Assembly (NCBI GenBank): GCA_024231375.1
Contig: JAAEQP010001871.1
Location: forward strand, 1-10,849
Direction of reading: 5' to 3'
DNA from: a bacterium
Lineage (GTDB): Bacteria > Hydrogenedentota > Hydrogenedentia > Hydrogenedentiales > SLHB01
DNA length: 10,849 nt
Position numbers and translations under genes: made by a program. Shown here piece by piece: positions 1 through 7,608 of this stretch (within the stretch, counting starts at the first letter, position 1; the number at the start of each line of letters is the position of its first letter). Under the pieces are notes generated by a model. It saw only the letters and a list, made by a program, of their open reading frames with translations. It was not told the DNA's origin and ran no database searches.

Positions 1-768
1 GCCGCCGCCCGTAATGTGGCTCATGCCTTTCACGTCCGTGACCCGCATGAGGATCTGGACCATCTTGGCGTAGCTCTTGTGCGGTTCGAGGAGCGCCTCG
101 CCCACGGTCCGGCCCACGCCCGGCATTTCATCATCGACCGTCAACCCCGCCACGTCAAAGGTGATCTTGCGGGCGAGACTGTATCCGTTGGTGTGAAGAC
201 CCGACGAGGGCAAGCCAATGATGGCGTCGCCTTCGGTGATGCGCGTGCCGTCGACGATCTTGTTGCGGTCCACTGTGCCGACGATGGTACCGGCCAGGTC
301 GTACTCGCCGGGCACGTACATGTCGGGCATCTCAGCGGTCTCACCGCCGATGAGCGAACAGCCCGCATACCGGCACCCGTTCGCCAGACCACCGATCACG
401 TCGGCAACCACTTCGGGTTCCAGCACCCCACAGGCCAGGTAGTCCAGGAAGAACATAGGCCGCGCGCCCTGGACCAGAATGTCGTTCACGCAGTGGGACA
501 CCAGGTCGATGCCCACCGTGTCGTGTTTGCCCGTCATGAAGGCCAGTTTCAGCTTGGTGCCCACGCCGTCCACACTCGACACCAGCACAGGCTCTTCCAT
601 CGCCGCCGCGTCAAAGCTGTACATGGCGCCGAAGGTGCCAATATTGCAGAGGACGCGGTCGTCGAAGGTCTTCTTGACCACGTCCTTGATCTGGCGCATG
701 GCCTCATCCGCGGCGTCGATGTTGACACCGGCGTCGCGGTATCGAAGTCCCGGTTTCTTTTCACCCAT
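1..768 (-). CDS. purM: Phosphoribosylformylglycinamidine cyclo-ligase (AIR synthetase), C-terminus outside window
   Basis: PurM carries out the ATP-dependent ring closure of FGAM to AIR, the fifth step of de novo purine synthesis in the cytosol. I read 256 residues on the minus strand; the frame is still open at base 1. The family is about 340-350 aa, so roughly 85-95 C-terminal residues are missing. Family motifs seen in order are SSVDGVGTK (residues 64-72), GIDLVSHCVNDI (86-97), FFLDYLA (106-112), IGGETAEMPDMY (140-151), PSSGLHTNGYSLAR (187-200), LLEPHKSY (226-233) and HITGGG (251-256, at the edge). The start ATG at 768 is preceded by GGGAG at 780-784 and gives the usual short PurM N-terminus. 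The gene is divergent from a LysR-type regulator across 132 bp, which may mean that regulator controls it (inference). No damage is visible. Confidence 0.97.
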   Translation of the reverse strand, partial: MGEKKPGLRYRDAGVNIDAADEAMRQIKDVVKKTFDDRVLCNIGTFGAMYSFDAAAMEEPVLVSSVDGVGTKLKLAFMTGKHDTVGIDLVSHCVNDILVQGARPMFFLDYLACGVLEPEVVADVIGGLANGCRYAGCSLIGGETAEMPDMYVPGEYDLAGTIVGTVDRNKIVDGTRITEGDAIIGLPSSGLHTNGYSLARKITFDVAGLTVDDEMPGVGRTVGEALLEPHKSYAKMVQILMRVTDVKGMSHITGGG

Positions 769-808
769 GGCGAATTACACTCCCGTTGAATCTCAGCAAC
801 CCGCCTCA

Positions 809-837
809 ACCTTATCGCAGGGCTTTGCATAAGTCAA
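809..837 (-). promoter_or_regulatory. Candidate sigma70-type promoter for purM
   Basis: On the minus strand, TTGACT (837-832) matches five of six bases of the -35 consensus. Downstream are weak -10 candidates: GATAAG after 15 bp or TAAGGT after 17 bp. The start of transcription would then fall near 802, giving a leader of about 34 nt before the purM ATG. This is consensus reading only. It overlaps the candidate promoter of the divergent lysR gene. Confidence 0.4.
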
Positions 838-852
838 ATGAAATGTTATGAT
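825..852 (+). promoter_or_regulatory. Candidate sigma70-type promoter for the LysR-type gene
   Basis: TTGCAT (825-830) and TATGAT (847-852) are separated by 16 bp. The -10 matches five of six consensus bases and the -35 is weak. The start of transcription would be near 859, about 40 nt before the preferred start codon at 901. The promoter sits in the only clearly AT-rich stretch of this part of the window and overlaps the candidate purM promoter head to head. Confidence 0.4.
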
Positions 853-858
853 ACGAAC

Positions 859-875
859 GATAAGTTTACATTATC
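859..875. promoter_or_regulatory. Candidate LysR-type operator (T-N11-A palindrome)
   Basis: GATAA (859-863) and TTATC (871-875) form a perfect 5+5 bp inverted repeat with a 7 bp spacer. T861 and A873 give exactly the T-N11-A spacing of LysR-family recognition sites. The site covers the predicted lysR transcription start, suited to autorepression. Its centre is about 65 bp upstream of the predicted purM start, the usual distance for a LysR recognition site at an activated divergent gene. Function is inferred. Confidence 0.45.
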
Positions 876-885
876 AGCAATCCAT

Positions 886-890
886 GGGAG
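886..890 (+). promoter_or_regulatory. Ribosome binding site deciding the LysR start
   Basis: GGGAG lies 10 nt before the ATG at 901. No comparable site precedes the alternative in-frame ATG at 838, which would add 21 AT-rich-coded residues ahead of the normal LysR N-terminus. Confidence 0.6.
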
Positions 891-900
891 TTCGGTTGCC

Positions 901-1782
901 ATGAACGTGAGTCTGGAGTCTCTTCGTACCTTGTGCGCCATCGTGGAGGCGGGCAGTTTCCGCGCGGCCGCGCTACGTCTGCATCGGTCGCAGCCCGCGG
1001 TGAGCCAGCAGATGAAGAATCTGGAACAGACCCTGGGGCACACCTTCATTGAGCGGCGCGGGTGCAGGCTTACCCCCCTTGGCGAACGCCTCTACCGACG
1101 TGCGCGCCATATCCTCACGGAAACGGAAAGCCTCACGCGGGAGTTGAACGACTTCGACGAGGCCCAGGGGCAGGAGTTGCGCGTGGGCACGAGCGACACG
1201 ACGGCCCTCTACCTGTTGCCGCCGGTGGTGCGAGAGTTCTCGCGCGTCATGCCTAAGACACGCCTGGTCATCACCAACCGTCCGTCAACGGCCGTGGCGG
1301 AGCAGGTGCTGCGCGACGAGCTGGACCTCGGCATCGTGACCCTGCCCATGCGCGACGAACAGATCGAGGAACGCGACCTCTTCGAGCAGCAGTTGGTACT
1401 CGTGACCCCGTCCAAACACCCTTTGGCCAAGCGGCGTACGGTGGACCTCGACAGCCTGGGCGACGAGCCGTTCCTTTTGCTCCATGGCGATACGCGCACG
1501 GGAGAGGAGTTGCGGACCCATTTCCGGACGGTGGGGTTTGAACCCCTGGTGGTGTTGGACACCGGGAGCTTCGAAGTCATCAAGCGGTATGTGGCGGAGG
1601 GCGTGGGCGTATCCATCATGCCCGACACGGCGATTACGAGCGCGGACCGCTCCCTGGCGACGGTGAGTGTGACAGGCCTGCCGCGCATCCGTATCGGCGC
1701 GGTGTGGCATCGCCACGCGTACCAGACCAAAGGCGCCCGGCGGTTCCTGGAGTTGGTGACCGAGGCAGGCAGCGGCAACTGA
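901..1782 (+). CDS. LysR-family transcriptional regulator
   Basis: This is a 293 aa DNA-binding regulator of normal LysR length (about 290-310 aa). The N-terminal winged helix-turn-helix covers about residues 4-63. It shows the family signature from VEAGSFRAAALRLHRSQPAVS (15-35) through QQMKNLEQTLG (36-46), then FIER and LTPLGERLYRRA (57-68). A linker helix follows (about 64-90). The periplasmic-binding-protein-like effector domain starts at QELRVGTSDT (91-100) and runs to about 287. It includes the DELDLGIVTLP stretch (138-149) and the VAEGVGVSIMPD loop (231-242). The start at 901 was chosen over 838 because MNVSLESLRTL is a typical LysR beginning with an RBS in front. The effector and targets cannot be told from sequence. 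The divergent purM and the gene itself are the natural first candidates, given the T-N11-A palindrome between them. Confidence 0.93.
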   Translation: MNVSLESLRTLCAIVEAGSFRAAALRLHRSQPAVSQQMKNLEQTLGHTFIERRGCRLTPLGERLYRRARHILTETESLTRELNDFDEAQGQELRVGTSDTTALYLLPPVVREFSRVMPKTRLVITNRPSTAVAEQVLRDELDLGIVTLPMRDEQIEERDLFEQQLVLVTPSKHPLAKRRTVDLDSLGDEPFLLLHGDTRTGEELRTHFRTVGFEPLVVLDTGSFEVIKRYVAEGVGVSIMPDTAITSADRSLATVSVTGLPRIRIGAVWHRHAYQTKGARRFLELVTEAGSGN

Positions 1783-1830
1783 GAGACTGCAGCACTCTTA
1801 GAGAACGCCGAGAACAGGAGCGAAAACGCC

Positions 1831-1882
1831 GGGACTGTACCAAGCGGAGTCCGCCGCAGGCGGACGCAGACGGGACTGTCCC
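1831..1882. repeat. REP-like palindromic element between convergent genes
   Basis: A 52 bp element is bounded by GGGAC (1831-1835) and GTCCC (1878-1882), which can pair. Inside it is a perfect 7 bp stem, GTCCGCC (1849-1855) and GGCGGAC (1859-1865), with a GCA loop. GGGACTGT occurs twice as a direct repeat (1831-1838 and 1872-1879), and the right copy is itself a palindrome, GGGACTGTCCC. This compact hairpin with short conserved ends in an intergenic space resembles REP or MITE-like elements. Only one copy lies in the window, so repetition in the genome is not shown. Confidence 0.5.
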
Positions 1883-1891
1883 AGGTCTTTT
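1831..1891 (+). terminator. Possible terminator of the LysR gene
   Basis: The hairpin-rich element ending in GTCCC at 1882 is followed by TCTTTT at 1886-1891. That gives a stem plus a short T tract 49 nt after the lysR stop codon. The T tract is short and offset by three bases, so this is a tentative call. The same structure would lie downstream of the convergent ispG stop. Confidence 0.35.
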
Positions 1892-1950
1892 CGCGGCCTG
1901 CGCGTGGCGAGATGGGACTTCCTCAACGACCCCGCCGCCCGGTCCCCCGC

Positions 1951-3180
1951 CTAGCCGCGTGCGGGGTAGTGGCCGGCGATGTAGTCCTCAAGGAGCGCCT
2001 CAAACTCGCGCGCAAGTTCATCCTGAGTGCCGGCGAGGGTCTTGAACTTCTTGCCGTCGACGAACACGGGGCAATGGGGGGTTTCGCCGGTGCCGGGAAG
2101 GCTGATGCCGATGTTGGCAGCCTTGGACTCGCCGGGACCGTTCACGATGCACCCCATGACGGCGAGCTTGAGTTCTTCGACGCCGACGCGCTGGCGCTTC
2201 CATTCGGGCAACTGGCGACGCACGTAGGTTTCCACATGCTCGGCGAGTTCCTGGAACACCGTGCTGGTGGTACGGCCGCAGCCCGGGCACGAGGTGATGC
2301 TGGGCGCGAACCGGCGCATGCCCAGGGACTGGAGGATTTCACACGCGGCGTAGACCTCTTCACACCGGTTACCGCCGGGTTTGGGCGTGAGCGACACGCG
2401 AATCGTGTCGCCGATGCCTTCGGCTAGCAACACGGCCATGCCCGCCGTGGACCAGACAACGCCCTTGTTGCCCATACCGGCTTCGGTCAGGCCCAGATGG
2501 AGCGGCTGGCGCGATTGCCGGGCCAATTCGCGGTATACGTCGATTAACTGGGTGGGGCGCGAACTCTTGCACGAGATAATGACCTGGTCTTGGCGCAACC
2601 CCGCTTCGAGGGCGAGTTCAGTCGACTGGAGGGCGGAAATCACCATGCACTCACTGATGACGTCGTCCGATTCCCTGCCCAGATCGCGGTCGGTGTTCTC
2701 CTGCATCTTGGCTTTCACCAGGTCCTGGTCCAGGGAGCCGGCGTTGACGCCGATGCGGACGGCTTTGTTGTTGTCACGCGCTATTTCGCAGATGAGGGTG
2801 AATCGCGCGTCTCGTTTGGAGCCGTGGCCCACATTACCGGGGTTGATGCGGTATTTGTCGAGAGCCTGCGCGCAATCGGGGTGTTCGGTCAGCAATTTGT
2901 GGCCGTTGTAATGGAAATCGCCAATGAGGGGCGTCGTGTATCCCGCATCGCGGACGCGTTTCCGTATCTCGGCGACACAGGCCGCCGCGGCCCCGGTGTT
3001 GACCGTGAACCGCACCAGTTCGGATCCCGCATCCGCCAATTCGCACACCTGCCGGGCTGTTGACTCGGGGTCGGTGGTGTCGGTGTTCGTCATGGATTGC
3101 ACCACCACGGGCGCGCCTCCGCCCACCTGCACGTCCCCTACCATCACGCCTACGGTATCGCTTCTGTCTGCCAAGGTCAT
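1951..3180 (-). CDS. ispG: 4-hydroxy-3-methylbut-2-en-1-yl diphosphate synthase (GcpE)
   Basis: IspG reductively opens MEcPP to HMBPP, the penultimate step of the MEP isoprenoid pathway, using a [4Fe-4S] cluster. The frame encodes 409 aa, somewhat longer than the E. coli protein. The N-terminal TIM-barrel region shows [14 protein letters not shown] (24-37), a basic and acidic barrel core with RINPGNVG (111-118), GVNAGSLD (144-151) and [10 protein letters not shown] (231-240). The C-terminal iron-sulfur domain has CPGCGR (298-303) and [10 protein letters not shown] (343-352). C298, C301 and C344 are the expected cluster cysteines and E351 the expected glutamate ligand. The open frame extends upstream to 3558, but the ATG at 3180 gives the family N-terminus and has GGGAA at 3191-3195, 10 nt upstream. 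The gene converges on the LysR gene and is separated from the upstream lipoprotein gene by a terminator, so it is probably transcribed alone. No clear promoter was seen. Confidence 0.97.
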   Translation of the reverse strand: MTLADRSDTVGVMVGDVQVGGGAPVVVQSMTNTDTTDPESTARQVCELADAGSELVRFTVNTGAAAACVAEIRKRVRDAGYTTPLIGDFHYNGHKLLTEHPDCAQALDKYRINPGNVGHGSKRDARFTLICEIARDNNKAVRIGVNAGSLDQDLVKAKMQENTDRDLGRESDDVISECMVISALQSTELALEAGLRQDQVIISCKSSRPTQLIDVYRELARQSRQPLHLGLTEAGMGNKGVVWSTAGMAVLLAEGIGDTIRVSLTPKPGGNRCEEVYAACEILQSLGMRRFAPSITSCPGCGRTTSTVFQELAEHVETYVRRQLPEWKRQRVGVEELKLAVMGCIVNGPGESKAANIGISLPGTGETPHCPVFVDGKKFKTLAGTQDELAREFEALLEDYIAGHYPARG

Positions 3181-3310
3181 TTTCGTCCGCTTCCCGAGTT
3201 CGTTTGTTTCGCCTGAATCGATCCCGACTGTCGACTCTAGAGAGTACCTGGAGACCGGGCATCGCCGCAACATCAGCCTAGGGCTCACAATGTGGGTTTC
3301 ATCAAATGAA

Positions 3311-3338
3311 AGGGCCTTCCCCGCGAAGGGAAGGCCCT
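3311..3338 (-). terminator. Rho-independent terminator after the large lipoprotein gene
   Basis: AGGGCCTTCCC (3311-3321) and GGGAAGGCCCT (3328-3338) form a perfect 11 bp stem with a 6 nt loop, 21 nt past the stop codon of the gene ending at 3360. On the minus strand the stem is followed by a T-rich run, TTCATTTGAT (3310-3301). The T run is interrupted but the stem is very strong. It would isolate ispG from transcription entering from the lipoprotein genes. Confidence 0.8.
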
Positions 3339-3359
3339 GTATCGGTCTTGTCCTGTCTG

Positions 3360-6300
3360 CTATGGAGACGTCAGGTTCACCGTAATGGTCTCTGTGCCGC
3401 CATCCGACACCACGTCGAAAGTGCCGGTGCTGACGCCGGGTGGCAGACCGGTACGGTCCACCAGGACCTCGACCCAGTCGGCTTCTGCGTTGGTGGTTCC
3501 GCTCGGCGGCAGGATGCTGGTAATCCACAGCGGCGTGCCCGTGGTGTCGAGACCCCACGTGAGCGTGCCGGTTCCGGTGTTGTATATCCGGAAGGAGGCG
3601 TCGTTGTCGCCGGAGAGGATGGTGAGGGTTGTGTTGTCCACGAACAGGACCGGCGCCTGGAGCACCTGCATCCTGAGCAGGACCTCGCTAAGGCCCGACA
3701 CGCCGCCACCCGCGCCGTCTACCCACCCCCAGCCGACTCCAAGCTCGTCGATGTAGAGACCCGGGTCGATCCGGCGGTCGACGGTGACGGAGATGGTCTG
3801 GGAGACCGTGGTCGACGCCAGGAACCCACTCTCAGGCGTAGCGGACGCAAAGGACGGCTCCTCGGCGATGTACCACAGCAACTGGACGATGCGGCCGTCG
3901 CCGTAGTCGTAAGATCCGCCGATGTTCTGGATGTCGAAGGTCAGCGTATCGATTCCCGCGCCGAAGTCGAGGAACTGAGGCGTGAGCTGCGGCGTCGGGA
4001 ACGCCGGCGCAAGGAACGCCGGACCATCGACGTCCATAGCGTCCGGAGAGATGAAGTACTTGGGCTCCGGATCCCCAGCGTAGATGCCGTTGTCCACGGT
4101 GAGGGTCACGGTCAGCGGCAGTACGGTTACATTCGCGATGTTCAGGCGCAACAGATCGCCAAAGGACCCGTAGGGCAGGTATTCGCCTGAGGGGGCCTCG
4201 AGCCGCCAGACGACGCCCGGCACCGGATTCGTCAGGGTCCAACCGGACACCAGACCGCCTTCGGCCAACGTGACCGCCGCGGGAGGAACCGTGAACACCT
4301 CGGACGCGGCGAGTGCGAACTGGAACTTGTTGATGCTACGCGGCACGTATTCGGCGCGAAGGATCACCTCGGCGGGATTGCCCACGGACGCGCCCGGGCA
4401 CCGCATGGAGACCTGTCCGAGCCGGGTGTCGCCGACGATCTCGAGCAGGTTGAGATTCTGTTCTACCAGACTGCCCTCGAGCGGGTCCGTGGCCGGGAAA
4501 CGGCGGAACGAACCGTCGAAGCGTACCGTGGTGCTTTCCTCCTCGTTGAGGGCCACGTAGCTGAGCACCATGTGGGACGCCAAGTCGTCGGCGCACTGCT
4601 CAAGCCGCGTGATGAAGTTGGCGACCACGGGCATGTCGGTGTTGGGGTCGAGGGCCGTCGGATAGTAGTGGCCGCCCGACTCGCTGCCGAGTCGCGCCAA
4701 GGGCTCGCTGTTGAGAGCAAGGCCCCAACCCGTGTTGTAGGTCCGGGTCTTGGCAATCTCCAACAATTCGAGCGTGTCGCTCGTCTCGCCCGGAGGCGTG
4801 GTCATGCGGCCATCACTGAGGAGCGCCACGATGCGCACGTCGGCGTTGTCGTAAGGAATCATGTTGTCGTCTTCGGCCAGGAGCGTGAAGGTCGCCGACT
4901 CCACCGCGGGCAGCAGTTCGGATGCGCCGTTGTCGGTGATGTTAATAGCGGCAATCGCGGCCTTCAGAGCGGCCGGATCGTCGGTGAAGTCCTGCTGAAG
5001 CGTAGGCGCGATGTTGCGTTCGTGGTACTCCATGATCGCCATGCGCACCATGCCGGGTTCGGTATTCGGGAAGTTGGCGAAGAAGCGGTCGATGTATATA
5101 TCGCCTACTTCCTCGTAGATATCCTGGATCGTCCGGCCCAACGCATCGGCCGAAGCCTCCATACTGCCTGAGTAATCCAGCAGCAGGACCACGTTCATTT
5201 TGATGTCCGCACGATAATCCGTCAGGCCTTGCGACAGCAGGCTGTTCTGGGCCAGAAGGACGACGTTCGTCTCCGCCGGTTCCTCGATGGGCACGTCCTT
5301 CTCGTAAATGGTGAAGGGGCCTTGGAGCGGGTCGTCGGTAAGGAATGGCGCATCGGGTGCGATCTGGAATGCCAGGTCGCCAATGTCGCGGCATATGAAG
5401 TGGAACCGCACGATGGACGGCGTCCGCTTGCGCGCCACGGTACTCTCGAAGGCCAAGGGCGCCGCCACGGCCGACACGCGGACCTCTTTCCACTCGATCA
5501 CTTCAGTGGCAATCACCTCGCCGGCCGCGTCGATGGCCTTGATGGTGAAGCTACCGGATGGGCCGCTCCCGGTGAACCCGCCTCGGTCGATACTGACGTT
5601 GATTCGCTGCCAGTCTTTGTCCACCCAGGTGCCGGCCACACCGGCACTCGAGCCGTTCTCAGGCGACGCGAACAGCCAACCGGGGCGGTCGGACTCGACG
5701 ACGAAGTTGAGGGTCGTACCCACATCGCCCAGATTCGCCACCCAGAAATTGCTGGTGTCGTCCATGGTGCCAAAGTCGATGGCGCTTGGGTCCACGCCGA
5801 TGATCGGACGGGGCGGCACCACCATCGTCACCTCGACGAACTGCTGTCCGCCGTTCGACGTGATGAGGAACTCGTGGGAATAGCTGGTGGTTTCCAGGCC
5901 GGTCCGGTCGATAGCAACGGCCACGGTATCCATGTTGGTCGTCAAGGCGCCAGTCAGCGGCGCGATGGCCAGCCATTCCGGGAAGGCGCTGTCGTCGATT
6001 TCCCAGTTCAGCGTGCCTGTGCCACCGTTGGCCACTGTGAACGAACTCAGATCTTGGTCGTTGTCGAAATTGACCACCGGCGGGTCGAGCCCCACCGATC
6101 CCGTCTCCACCACAAGGACCGGAACCGCCGCCACACTCATGTTGACGGTGATGGTGAACGTGCCATAGTCGGGCACAGTGGTAATTGTAAACTGCCCCGT
6201 GTAGTCGCCCGGAGCCAGGAGCGGTCCGCCCGCCGGGCTGCGGTTCACGCTGACCGTGATCCCCTGAATCGAGGACTGCACACTGCCGCTGGTCGGCGAA

Positions 6301-7448
6301 ATGAGCGGGACGCCGAAATCGTCTTCCAGCCACGCCGGCAGCGCGGACGTGTCGATGTTCCAGTTGATCAGATCGAGGCCCGGATTCTGCACGGCTACAA
6401 GCTTGGTCAGGGCCGTACTACCGAAATTGAGGACGAGCGGGGTCACGATGAATTCGGACGCGGCGACCTCCATAATGACGGCGACGTCGATAGACGTGCT
6501 TGTCGTGGTGTCCGTTACGGTGATGGTGCCGGTGAAGGGCGACGAGGCCGGCGGCGTGGATCCGTCGCGCGTCACGGTGGCCATTACGACAACCTGTGCG
6601 CCAGCCGCCAACGTCCCGTTCGTCAACGTCGTAGCCAACCAGGGCATGTCGTCCGCCAGGCTCCAATTCAGAGGCGCCGTGCCGATGTTGGCCACGGTGA
6701 AATTGTGATCGCTGGTGGTGAAGCCGTAGTCGAGCGTGAGAGGCGTGACAAACAGCTCGGGGGCCGGACCCGCCACGTCCAGCGTAGCCGTCACGGTTTC
6801 CGTATCGCTCGTATCGGTGTTGGTCACGGTGATGATCGACGTGTAACCCGGCCCAGGGGCCAATCCTGTCCGATCGACGGTCACGGTTACGGTTTCGGGC
6901 GCACCGGAGACGGTGGCGCCCGAGGCCGGAACGATACCGGTGACCCAAGGTTGGTCCGCGGCGGCGGTCCAGTTGAGCGTACCCGAACCGGAATTGCTGA
7001 CGGTGAAGGTCAAGTCAGTAGTGGTTTCACCAAAATCGAGGGTGGTCGGGTCCAGAACGATGGTCGGAGGTGTGGGTGGACCGGTCACCACAATGGTCAC
7101 GGTGACGGTCACCGTGCCGCCGCTGGAGGCCACCAGAAAGTCGTCGGTGTAGGTCCCGGGCGCCAGTGCGCTCCGGTCCACCGTCAGAGTAACGGTTCCG
7201 TCGCCCACGCCGCTCGAGGGCGTCGCGGTCAACCATGCCGGGGTGAGGGCCACAGTCCACGTCAGGGCACCAGTCCCCACGTTGCGGACGGTCATGGTGG
7301 CGGTGTCTTCGTCGGAGGCGAAGCTGAACGCAGATGCCACGACGTTTAGAACCGGACCGCCTATGGGGTTGGGTGTCGGACATCCCAACATCCCGGCGCC
7401 CGCCAGGAGTGGTAGAACCACCACACAAAGTATCGTCCTACGTGCCAT
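3360..7448 (-). CDS. Large lipoprotein with BACON-like repeats and a VWA domain (protein A)
   Basis: This 1362 aa predicted surface lipoprotein has no name I recognise. It begins with a signal peptide (RR, then a hydrophobic stretch at 5-22) and a lipobox-like MLGC with Cys23. BACON-like Ig-fold repeats of about 90-110 aa follow at about 33-122, 129-226, 230-328, 332-440, 446-545 and 549-658. Each shows a DFG-type strand, an NxGxGxLxW strand, PxWL, and then [13 protein letters not shown]. A conserved linker (660-749) leads to a VWA domain (750-960) with MIDAS residues D758-x-S760-x-S762, S843 in GASEL and D879 in LSDGR. A conserved module (961-1145, with EYVPRSI at 1033-1039 and LPYGSFG at 1091-1097) precedes two more BACON-like repeats (1150-1265, 1267-1361). 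The start at 7448 has AAAGGAA 7 nt upstream and begins directly with the signal peptide. It is paralogous to the adjacent protein B. A role in cation-dependent binding or adhesion outside the cell is inferred from the domains; no enzyme motif was seen. Confidence 0.88.
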   Translation of the reverse strand: MARRTILCVVVLPLLAGAGMLGCPTPNPIGGPVLNVVASAFSFASDEDTATMTVRNVGTGALTWTVALTPAWLTATPSSGVGDGTVTLTVDRSALAPGTYTDDFLVASSGGTVTVTVTIVVTGPPTPPTIVLDPTTLDFGETTTDLTFTVSNSGSGTLNWTAAADQPWVTGIVPASGATVSGAPETVTVTVDRTGLAPGPGYTSIITVTNTDTSDTETVTATLDVAGPAPELFVTPLTLDYGFTTSDHNFTVANIGTAPLNWSLADDMPWLATTLTNGTLAAGAQVVVMATVTRDGSTPPASSPFTGTITVTDTTTSTSIDVAVIMEVAASEFIVTPLVLNFGSTALTKLVAVQNPGLDLINWNIDTSALPAWLEDDFGVPLISPTSGSVQSSIQGITVSVNRSPAGGPLLAPGDYTGQFTITTVPDYGTFTITVNMSVAAVPVLVVETGSVGLDPPVVNFDNDQDLSSFTVANGGTGTLNWEIDDSAFPEWLAIAPLTGALTTNMDTVAVAIDRTGLETTSYSHEFLITSNGGQQFVEVTMVVPPRPIIGVDPSAIDFGTMDDTSNFWVANLGDVGTTLNFVVESDRPGWLFASPENGSSAGVAGTWVDKDWQRINVSIDRGGFTGSGPSGSFTIKAIDAAGEVIATEVIEWKEVRVSAVAAPLAFESTVARKRTPSIVRFHFICRDIGDLAFQIAPDAPFLTDDPLQGPFTIYEKDVPIEEPAETNVVLLAQNSLLSQGLTDYRADIKMNVVLLLDYSGSMEASADALGRTIQDIYEEVGDIYIDRFFANFPNTEPGMVRMAIMEYHERNIAPTLQQDFTDDPAALKAAIAAINITDNGASELLPAVESATFTLLAEDDNMIPYDNADVRIVALLSDGRMTTPPGETSDTLELLEIAKTRTYNTGWGLALNSEPLARLGSESGGHYYPTALDPNTDMPVVANFITRLEQCADDLASHMVLSYVALNEEESTTVRFDGSFRRFPATDPLEGSLVEQNLNLLEIVGDTRLGQVSMRCPGASVGNPAEVILRAEYVPRSINKFQFALAASEVFTVPPAAVTLAEGGLVSGWTLTNPVPGVVWRLEAPSGEYLPYGSFGDLLRLNIANVTVLPLTVTLTVDNGIYAGDPEPKYFISPDAMDVDGPAFLAPAFPTPQLTPQFLDFGAGIDTLTFDIQNIGGSYDYGDGRIVQLLWYIAEEPSFASATPESGFLASTTVSQTISVTVDRRIDPGLYIDELGVGWGWVDGAGGGVSGLSEVLLRMQVLQAPVLFVDNTTLTILSGDNDASFRIYNTGTGTLTWGLDTTGTPLWITSILPPSGTTNAEADWVEVLVDRTGLPPGVSTGTFDVVSDGGTETITVNLTSP
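4569..5201 (-). other. VWA domain of protein A
   Basis: Residues 750-960 form a von Willebrand A fold candidate. The first strand is [13 protein letters not shown] with the metal-site triad D758, S760, S762. The second metal loop reads NGASEL, with serine 843 at the position where most MIDAS sites have threonine. The third is [11 protein letters not shown] with D879. MEYHER (806-811) and GGHYYP (925-930) are shared with protein B. The site looks complete apart from the conservative Thr-to-Ser change. Confidence 0.85.
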
Positions 7449-7608
7449 GGGGCTATTCCTTTCGACTGGCTTTCAGCGCGCGCTCGCCTCACATCGGGCA
7501 CGAGGGCGGGCGCCCGTCGACGGCGTCCGCACGCGCACGGTGACAGCCGGGACGCCGCAGGACGCCGGGGCCGTCAACGAAGCCTTGCTCAACTATTCGA
7601 ATCGGAAT
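7449..7608 (-). other. Intergenic spacer between proteins B and A
   Basis: This 160 bp GC-rich spacer lies between the stop of protein B and the start of protein A. It holds the palindrome CGGGCGCCCG (7507-7516). It also has GGCGTCC (7522-7528), which can pair with GGACGCC (7550-7556), and GGACGCC recurs at 7560-7566. There is no T tract typical of a terminator and no convincing promoter. The two lipoproteins may be cotranscribed, with these structures in the leader of A; this is inference. Confidence 0.4.

Noticed and set aside
838..900. Earlier in-frame start for the LysR regulator
   Set aside because: It adds 21 atypical residues, lacks a Shine-Dalgarno site and would place the predicted -10 box and operator inside the coding region.
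3234..3246. GTCGACTCTAGAG, resembling a cloning-vector polylinker
   Set aside because: The match is only 13 bases, with no further vector sites on either side and plausible native sequence around it. Most likely chance, though a read-level check would settle it.
3181..3558. N-terminal extension of ispG in the same frame
   Set aside because: The extension would cross the terminator and overlap the end of protein A. The family N-terminus begins at 3180 with an RBS upstream.
3306..4190. 294-codon plus-strand open frame over the end of protein A
   Set aside because: Charged low-complexity translation without recognisable motifs. It starts inside the terminator region and is antisense to the last BACON-like repeats.
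5229..7349. 706-codon open frame on the plus strand opposite protein A
   Set aside because: It has arginine-, glycine- and histidine-rich composition with no domain, and lies wholly antisense to a coherent multidomain lipoprotein. High GC and repeated Val/Thr/Asp codons remove stops from this antisense frame.
3360..7448. Possible CRISPR-like or tandem DNA repeats in the BACON-like region
   Set aside because: The repeats are at protein level, of 90-110 residues with diverged DNA. There are no short identical repeats with regular spacers.
7507..7566. GC-rich inverted and direct repeats between proteins B and A as a terminator
   Set aside because: The stems are short or widely spaced and no T tract follows on the minus strand, so a terminator call is not supported.
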